From NCBI GenBank assembly GCA_009760855.2, contig WPIO01000019.1, positions 3,483,501 through 3,547,500 of the forward strand: a stretch of DNA of 64,000 bases, given 5' to 3'. The translations under genes and the position numbers were made by a program. The stretch comes from Cristatella mucedo (Eukaryota; Bryozoa; Phylactolaemata; Cristatellidae). This document shows, piece after piece, positions 59,301 through 64,000 of the stretch. The stretch's first letter is position 1. Every line of letters starts with the position of its first letter. Below the pieces are notes generated by a model. That model was not told the DNA's origin, made no database searches, and worked only from the letters and a program-made list of their open reading frames with translations.

Positions 59301-62300
59301 TGTTGGTGGTACTCCCTGTCATAACGTCACTATTGAGGCCTCAACAAGCCATTTCATAGGTTAGATGCCACAAAACTCGGTGGCTTAATGGAGAACCACC
59401 ATCAACGTCCTTGCTGGGGCCTAAGCAAGTTTTTTTTCTACAGCCCTTAAGAGTCAATGCTTGATAATTTTTTTTTGTTTGGGACTAGGCAGTTGAGGAT
59501 CTGGATAGAGTCGGAACTGATATACACCCAAAAACAAAGAACGAAGTCAGCACTGCTAGGATAGGGTTGCTAAGGTCTAGGGATATCTCAGGAGGAGAGC
59601 TTCATAGGCATTACGGCTGGCTATTGAAGTTTAAGCCAGACTTTGTATCATGAACGACCCACCAACTAGAAATGGGTAAGTGAAAAGGAGCATAGAAACT
59701 ATGTAACATGTATGCAACAGCTTCTTCGTTTACCTGCAACGTATATAAAGTGTGGGCACACCGATATTGGTGGGGGCTGACCAAAGCAATGAAAAAGGTG
59801 CTTTGATTGTAGATAGAGTTTGATTTCACAGATGGCTAGTGTAGGTGGGTGGGTGGGGGGTTCAAAGCGATGAAACTGTCACATTCACAAGGATGAAATT
59901 ATCATACTGATAAAAAAGGCAGTTGTGATTGGGGACAGGCATTTACCGAGTATAAAACAGCTCTAACAACCACACAGGCAGGACGGCAACGTAAAAACCG
60001 CATGAGGAAATGCCCGTGCCGGCTCATTTGCAGGCTACTAATGTTCCCAAAAAGAAGGGCAAATCAGGTTGCAGAAGAGCCAAAGTTAATGGATTAGGTA
60101 CCAGCATTGCGCGGTTATCTGCTGATGCGAGGGTGCTGGCTAGAAAAATCACACAGGAGATCAAGATAACACCTCATATATTTCAGCGATTTCTGGACTG
60201 CTGGTCAATATCCCCCTAGAATGCAGGATGATGCAGGTCAGAACCAATATTTGTAATTAATTGGGCGTGTCACCACCATGGCAAGCCTACTAGGAGGTAA
60301 ACAAATGCAAAATTATTTGTTTGGCAGTTTAAGTTTATGAAAGGGGCCAAGAGTCCACATATAAAAAAAAATGCATTTCAACGGCAGTGCCGAGCACTTC
60401 TTTAGGAACGGTCCAGGTTTGTGACACCACTTTCCCCGCACAAGCGAAGCCCTAGATTTGATATGATTTGCGACTATGCAAGAAATGGATAGATAGTGCA
60501 GTTGGAGCCAGAAACAAGCCAAAGTTTCCTAAAAAAAAGAGCTGTGGGATTAAAGAACTGCTAAAGAAGTCTTGGCAAACACCTGAAATGCAAAAAAGCA
60601 TGATGATCCGCAAGCATAACAATTTTTCCATTGAGATCATGCAGAGATAGTTCAATTTAGTATAAAGCAAACCGAAGGGTAAGACCTAAGAAACACTTTA
60701 CAAGTAATCTTTAATTCAGTATCTATCAGAAAATGCTATTTAGAAGTTTTTTTCTTTGCACCGAGCATAATTTCTTCTTCAAAACATTTTAGGTAATTGC
60801 TTATGTATATTCAAAAGAGCATGCTCTAAACTCTTAATGATCACTGAGCCATTAAGGCTGAGATACACTGTTGCAGAGGGGGATACCCAGTGCATCCGAA
60901 TGCGTACCGAAAGCTGCTTAGGCTGTGAGTGCGCTATACAAAATTCTCCTGTGTAACACCAACGTGGTCTTTATGACTTTGTGGAGTTACAGACAGAGAT
61001 ACCTTACATTAATCCAGTAAAGCTTACTTTCCAGTGATCAGGCAGTGCTACAAAATAACATCCTTCGAAAAGCCAACTAAGTCAGAAGCCAGAAATTGCT
61101 CCAGATACTGCAAATGCATGGTAATTTTGCGTGTTTGCACCCATTAAGTAAACAAAAACAGCAGCATTAACAATTTGCGATAAATATTGCTTCCACACGC
61201 GAATCCTATTATTGTGGATTTTTTGCCCAGAAGTCCGGAAACTCGGAAATATCTTGATCCCTAGGGTGGATGGACTTTTCGGGCTAGCACAATAGATGAG
61301 AGGCCAATCATGCTATAATGATAATAATAATAATGTACTTGATAAAGCGCCCTCAGAGAACTAAATCTCTTCATAGGCGCTTTACATTTCCATATTATCA
61401 GGCAAATCGGTGGCAGAAGAGCTAGTGGTAACAGCTTGAGGAACAGCCAGCACAGCTGGCATGAATACAAGCCCCAAAATAAGTCCCGTGTGAATGTAAT
61501 ATCCGGTATCTCGTCTACTAAAACATTTCTATACATGAAAGTGAACACGGTATTTTAGATAATGGTTGGCAGCAGTGTAGTATTCTGATTTCCAATCTAG
61601 TGCTAGCTCCAGGCTATGTTGAGATGACTTTTCAGCATGATTCCTACTAAAGCTATGAGCTGCTGCCACGTCACAAGCCTGAGGCTATCCCCCCTTTGCA
61701 TTTTGGCTAATAAAGTACACGAACGCAGCAAGCTATTTTTTGAAGGCACCCACAATTTTCTTGATTCGGGAAAATATTCTTGCTTACATTAGTAGGTATA
61801 TCAAAAGATTCGTGAAATGCAAGAAACTTGACCTTTCCTGCAGATAGCACCTGTTGTATCAGAGCATTCAGACACGAATATTAAACAGGAGCACTGCAGC
61901 TCTTTTTACTTAAACAAAGTAAGGCAAGATCTCAGATCTGATTGAGAGCTAAGAAGCAAATGCAGCATTCAGGCTGATTCAACAACATTAATTTCACGTG
62001 ATAAATTAAAAGTGAAGAGTCACACCTAGGCCAAACCATCATATATAGGTTGCTGCTAATGTCTACCTCAAACAAAAGGAATCCCCAAATTAACAAATTA
62101 ACTAACTCTCCAAATATCTTGTAATATTCCGAAAAGCTGGTCTTTTGACGCGATAAATCCTACCTGTGCACTGAGCTTTCTATCCATACCATCCCCAGAG
62201 ATGCCAAGTGGTATTCAGGTCCAAAGACTGACAGGGCCACACTGTTAGCATTACAGACCCTAAATTCAACCCATGTCATAGACAGATGTTTCACACTTGG

Positions 62301-63360
62301 ACAAATGTGTTTGGGCCATTGTTCTGTCAAAAAACAAACGCTATCTCAGCAAAGCCTCATTAAAGCACGGCAACAATCTAGAACAGCTCTAAATAACATC
62401 TTGTGTCATGATGCCCGGTGTGCGATTAAGGACCCCTGGCCTAACGCTACGGAAGCAACCGAAAACCGTGATATCTTTCTACCAAAATGTACCCCTTCTT
62501 AAGTCGATTTCATTGGGATTCCAACATGCACACTTGGGTTTCCAGTTACCAAAAAGGGCAAATTCACTATTTTCGCTCCACCCGAATTTGCTCCAGTCTT
62601 CGTGGTCATGTGTGCTCGTGACCAAGCCCATTGCAAAAGAAGCTGTTTTGTGCATGATGGACAAGATTTCGTTTTTTTTTGCATTTCGAGCAAACATACA
62701 TAGTTCATCAAGTTGCAGCCTAATCGTATCTCTATAAACTAGTTTCCTAGTGACAGGCGGGTGGCCGAATCCCTTCGCTAAATCCATGGATCGGTCATCT
62801 TCATGTTTTACCTCAACGTAGTTACACCAATTTGCAATTTAGCAACTGCAACGTTGCCAAGTCCCATTTCGTGAAATGCCCACAATGAGTCCTTTGTAAA
62901 GACAGATATATTTAAATGACGTTGATTGCTTGCCTTCTCTTTTTTGTGTGCTTCCACTGTTTACAGAACACAACACTGATTCACGCGTTGCAATGTGTGC
63001 AACAATGTGTGCACACAATACCTGACAGACAAGAAGAGAAGTTTGCATGCAAGCCAGCCTCTGGGATGGGCACGAGAGAATATGCTAGTGGATCACTAAA
63101 CTTAGCCAGTGGATCACTAAACTTAGCCAGTGGATCACTAAACTTAGCTAGTGGATCACTAAACTTAGCTAGTGGATCACTAAACTTATCATTTGAATAC
63201 AAATTAACCACATTACCTTTGGCTGAAGAATAGCTTCAACACTTGAGTCAATATTAGTCTCGTACACTTGAGCCTTCGTCAGCTTCTTTTCCCAATGTGC
63301 AGCTAGCCATATCTTCGCGAGTGGTCCCCTCTTGCTCAGTACAAAATGTGCGTAAAACAT
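50094..63360 (-). CDS. RAD21: RAD21: cohesin kleisin subunit (whole gene, 10 coding exons)
   Basis: Coding exons on the minus strand: 63360-63217, 57357-57122, 56010-55904, 55818-55624, 54900-54787, 54701-54576, 54209-53986, 51383-51257, 51169-50898 and 50363-50094. All have GT-AG borders and join in frame to about 604 residues (human 631). The N-terminal kleisin domain (residues 1 to about 100, starting [20 protein letters not shown]) binds SMC3. The C-terminal winged helix (last about 80 residues, [17 protein letters not shown]) binds SMC1. The block [15 protein letters not shown] is in exon 7, beside basic NLS-like runs. An ExxR motif typical of separase cleavage, DDREILR, ends at R174. 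A second, PPEMAR, ends at R421. The protein closes the cohesin ring that holds sister chromatids together. Intron 1 is 5.9 kb of repeats. It converges with PYCR. Confidence 0.97.
50898..51169 (-). CDS. RAD21: RAD21 coding exon 9 (acidic linker with basic run)
   Basis: Ninety codons after a split codon: [20 protein letters not shown] to LPISQ. The acceptor is TTTTCTTTCAG and the donor GTTAGT. It is mostly acidic, with a KKRKK run that could be a nuclear localisation signal. Confidence 0.9.
51257..51383 (-). CDS. RAD21: RAD21 coding exon 8 (second ExxR motif)
   Basis: Phase-0 start [20 protein letters not shown], joining exon 7 as ALSK-LF. Ends PPEMARDAS plus one base. The acceptor is CCGTTTAG. 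The donor can be GTTGTA after 51257 or GTAAGG after 51254. Both keep frame and differ by one codon. Confidence 0.85.
52745..52915 (+). mobile_element. L2-like LINE 3' UTR and tail
   Basis: GCACTAACCAATTGACATGC, CAAAGTGCCTAGAAAGAG, ATT-rich end. In RAD21 intron 7. Confidence 0.75.
52966..53123 (+). mobile_element. SINE B, full copy
   Basis: GCCGTAATGGCTCACTAGG (A-box region), GGGTTCGAATCCTGCGGTGG (B box), TTAAATCAGCTATTCATT. It looks like a tRNA head but lacks a foldable full tRNA. In RAD21 intron 7. Confidence 0.92.
53986..54209 (-). CDS. RAD21: RAD21 coding exon 7 (central conserved block)
   Basis: Split Gly, then [18 protein letters not shown] to LSSKALSK, phase 0 at the end. The acceptor is TGCTTTTCAG and the donor GTAAAT. 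It holds [19 protein letters not shown], part of the region by which RAD21 contacts the SA/STAG subunit, and a basic run consistent with nuclear import. Confidence 0.96.
54576..54701 (-). CDS. RAD21: RAD21 coding exon 6
   Basis: Forty-one codons plus split ends. The acceptor is TTATTGCAG and the donor GTGAAA. It contains [20 protein letters not shown], a block strongly shared with vertebrate RAD21. Confidence 0.95.
54787..54900 (-). CDS. RAD21: RAD21 coding exon 5 (linker)
   Basis: Thirty-seven codons plus split ends, [19 protein letters not shown] onward. The acceptor is CATTTGCAG and the donor GTAGGC. It is low-conservation linker, placed by phase and splice sites. Confidence 0.88.
55274..55448 (-). 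mobile_element. SINE B, full copy
   Basis: Minus copy in RAD21 intron 4 with an exact inverted arm, CACGACCTCGG-GG-CCGAGGTCGTG. Confidence 0.92.
55624..55818 (-). CDS. RAD21: RAD21 coding exon 4 (conserved ExxR separase-type motif)
   Basis: Sixty-four codons plus split ends. The acceptor is GATTTTTTCAG and the donor GTAAGA. It contains [12 protein letters not shown]; the ExxR motif at residues 171-174 corresponds to the human site ending at R172. The rest is acidic linker. Confidence 0.94.
55904..56010 (-). CDS. RAD21: RAD21 coding exon 3
   Basis: Completes a split Asp codon, then [20 protein letters not shown] to IPDDGF and one base. The acceptor is TTTTTTCAG and the donor GTAAGC. The NQSRxEEITM wording is typical of animal RAD21. 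Confidence 0.95.
56130..56830 (-). mobile_element. L2-like LINE, diverged ORF end
   Basis: Reverse: [20 protein letters not shown] and, further right, the [22 protein letters not shown] segment. Heavily mutated. In RAD21 intron 2. Confidence 0.65.
57122..57357 (-). CDS. RAD21: RAD21 coding exon 2
   Basis: Begins [20 protein letters not shown] and ends [13 protein letters not shown] plus two bases. The acceptor is TTAATTTTAG and the donor GTAAGTACC. It completes the Rad21/Rec8 N-terminal domain. Confidence 0.96.
57567..57650 (-). mobile_element. SINE B, 3' part only
   Basis: Tail and TCTTCTGTCGCTACACAAAA body in reverse, cut off where an L2-like LINE begins. Confidence 0.8.
57648..58530 (+). 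mobile_element. L2-like LINE ORF end and tail, interrupted by SINE B
   Basis: [11 protein letters not shown]-like start, [44 protein letters not shown] stop, 3' UTR, SINE B at 58222-58397, then the GTAAAGCGCCTAGAGAGAGA tail and (ATT)n. It carries a 22-bp filler at 57733. In RAD21 intron 1. Confidence 0.9.
58222..58397 (+). mobile_element. SINE B, full copy nested in an L2-like LINE
   Basis: GCCGTGATGGCACACTAGGT, inverted arm CACGACCTCGG/CCGAGGTCGTG, GGGTTCGATTCCTGCAGTGG, TCAGCTAGGATTTTTTT. Confidence 0.92.
58542..58632 (-). mobile_element. SINE B head fragment
   Basis: Minus-strand tRNA-related half (GGTTCGAATCC) placed directly after the (ATT)n of the preceding LINE. Confidence 0.85.
59035..59105 (-). 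mobile_element. L2-like LINE tail, reverse
   Basis: ATGCATTTGCATATCACCCT, CTTTCAAGGCACTTCACATG. Confidence 0.6.
60000..60660 (+). pseudogene. Possible Tc1/mariner remnant
   Basis: Two plus frames: 60010-60219 with [20 protein letters not shown], resembling a Tc1 helix-turn-helix region, and 60468-60650 with [20 protein letters not shown], loosely resembling a Tc1 C-terminus. The catalytic middle would be missing. Weak call. In RAD21 intron 1. Confidence 0.3.
60895..61015 (+). mobile_element. LINE family 2, 3' tail
   Basis: GAATGCGTACCGAAAGCTGC to GTGGTCTTTATGACTTTGTG and a short ACATT end. In RAD21 intron 1. Confidence 0.85.
61315..61390 (-). mobile_element. L2-like LINE tail, reverse
   Basis: (AAT)n, GATAAAGCGCCCTCAGAGAA, CATAGGCGCTTTACATTTCC. 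Confidence 0.85.
62479..62850 (-). pseudogene. Tc1/mariner-like transposase fragment
   Basis: An open minus-strand frame containing [19 protein letters not shown] and [20 protein letters not shown]. The second part is the Tc1 catalytic neighbourhood, normally W-S-D-E-S-x-F, here W-S-E-N-S-E-F, so the catalytic Asp is gone. No terminal inverted repeats were found. It lies in RAD21 intron 1 on the same strand as the gene. Confidence 0.6.
63084..63188 (+). repeat. 21-bp minisatellite, 5 units, next to RAD21 exon 1
   Basis: Unit GC[T/C]AGTGGATCACTAAACTTA (written on the plus strand), five copies differing only at one position. It ends 22 bp from the exon 1 donor GT. Confidence 0.98.
63217..63360 (-). 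CDS. RAD21: RAD21 coding exon 1 (SMC3-binding N-terminus)
   Basis: Forty-eight codons, phase 0, from the universal kleisin start [10 protein letters not shown] to EAILQPK; donor GTAATG. A possible acceptor, CTTGACAG, at 63395-63402 suggests a separate 5' UTR exon further upstream. Confidence 0.96.
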
Positions 63361-63402
63361 GGCTGCACTTTCAAAGGTGCCCCAGCACAAAAAATCTGTC
63401 AA

Positions 63403-64000
63403 GATTAAAAAAAAACATGTCAACAAAGACTGCATACCCTCTCCACAGCACGTCTGTCATCAACAACTAAAAAACGGAACTGGCGCAGCAGTCACAGAGC
63501 ATGCATCGACAGAAACTAGCACTCGCTGGAAAACGCTCAAGAAAGGGCTGAAATAAGGCCCAGAGGCTATGAGCACTCTATGTAACAACAGAGGGCAAGA
63601 CCTTGCTAGATAACCATTGCATCTCAGCAACCACATTAATTGACGAAAATTAATGTTCCTTTCAATTTTGGTTAAAAATGCACCAATGCTACCTCATCAG
63701 AACGGCAGCTGGCAGCAGCTTGTACAAATCGATTAAGAATGCCAAGAACGTGATAAGAAATAAGAACGTAACAAATAAGACGGTCAAAAGGGAGACACGA
63801 ACACTGCTCGTGTAAGCAGCAGCACCAAAAATAAAAAAGAAACAATTGAGCGTTATGCTTATCCAAGTAGACTGACACCACGAGTAGTCATTGCCTGAGC
63901 TATGAAGTCAACTAGCTAGCCAGCCCTGGGCAAGGTTAACCATGCCGACGAATACCAATATAGATGCCACTTTTTAAATAACTTACGTGCAGTGCAGCAT
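63403..64000. other. 5' flank of RAD21, no exon seen
   Basis: Should hold the RAD21 promoter or first non-coding exon. No TATA box or CpG cluster can be pointed out. Confidence 0.4.

Noticed and set aside
62916-63233. Repeat protein frame ASGSLNL x5
   Set aside because: Translation of the 21-bp minisatellite in RAD21 intron 1; the other strand is equally open.

Overview
This is a stretch of animal nuclear genome. It has spliced genes with GT-AG introns, long transposon-filled introns and intergenic DNA, tRNA-derived SINEs and several families of degraded retroposons. The three genes that can be read completely are conserved eukaryotic single-copy genes whose proteins look metazoan but are clearly diverged from vertebrate ones. 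I read the source as an invertebrate with a mid-size, repeat-rich genome and cannot name the species from sequence alone.

Layout. (1) From 1 to about 23.6 kb I find no complete host gene. This part holds LINE and SINE debris, a degenerate tandem satellite of about 175 bp (3.44-5.03 kb), a 120-bp GAG tract (10.68 kb), a perfect 30-bp palindrome (11.22 kb), a short SPIN-like hAT MITE (19.42 kb) and two candidate exons (15.02 kb minus, 18.31 kb plus). (2) 23.9-25.7 kb is a block of long plus-strand ORFs with no recognisable family. (3) 25.9-35.7 kb, minus strand: LSM1, four coding exons, 134 residues, complete. (4) 38.7-49.75 kb, plus strand: a pyrroline-5-carboxylate reductase gene (PYCR family), six coding exons, 298 residues. 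(5) 50.1-63.4 kb, minus strand: RAD21, the cohesin kleisin, ten coding exons, about 604 residues. LSM1 and PYCR are head to head about 3 kb apart. PYCR and RAD21 converge, with their stop codons only about 340 bp apart.

The three genes act in unrelated housekeeping processes (mRNA decay, proline synthesis, sister-chromatid cohesion), so no operon-like logic is implied. What they share is location: in human, LSM1, RAD21 and PYCR3 all lie on chromosome 8, so this window may preserve an old animal linkage.

Repeats fall into recognisable families. An L2/CR1-like LINE with an (ATT)n end makes up most of the debris. A second LINE lineage ends in (ACATT)n. SINE family B has a clear tRNA-type B box and a self-complementary arm. 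SINE family C has a tRNA-type head fused to a tail that matches the L2-like LINE 3' end, which suggests it borrows that LINE's machinery. There are also fragments of Tc1/mariner transposase.
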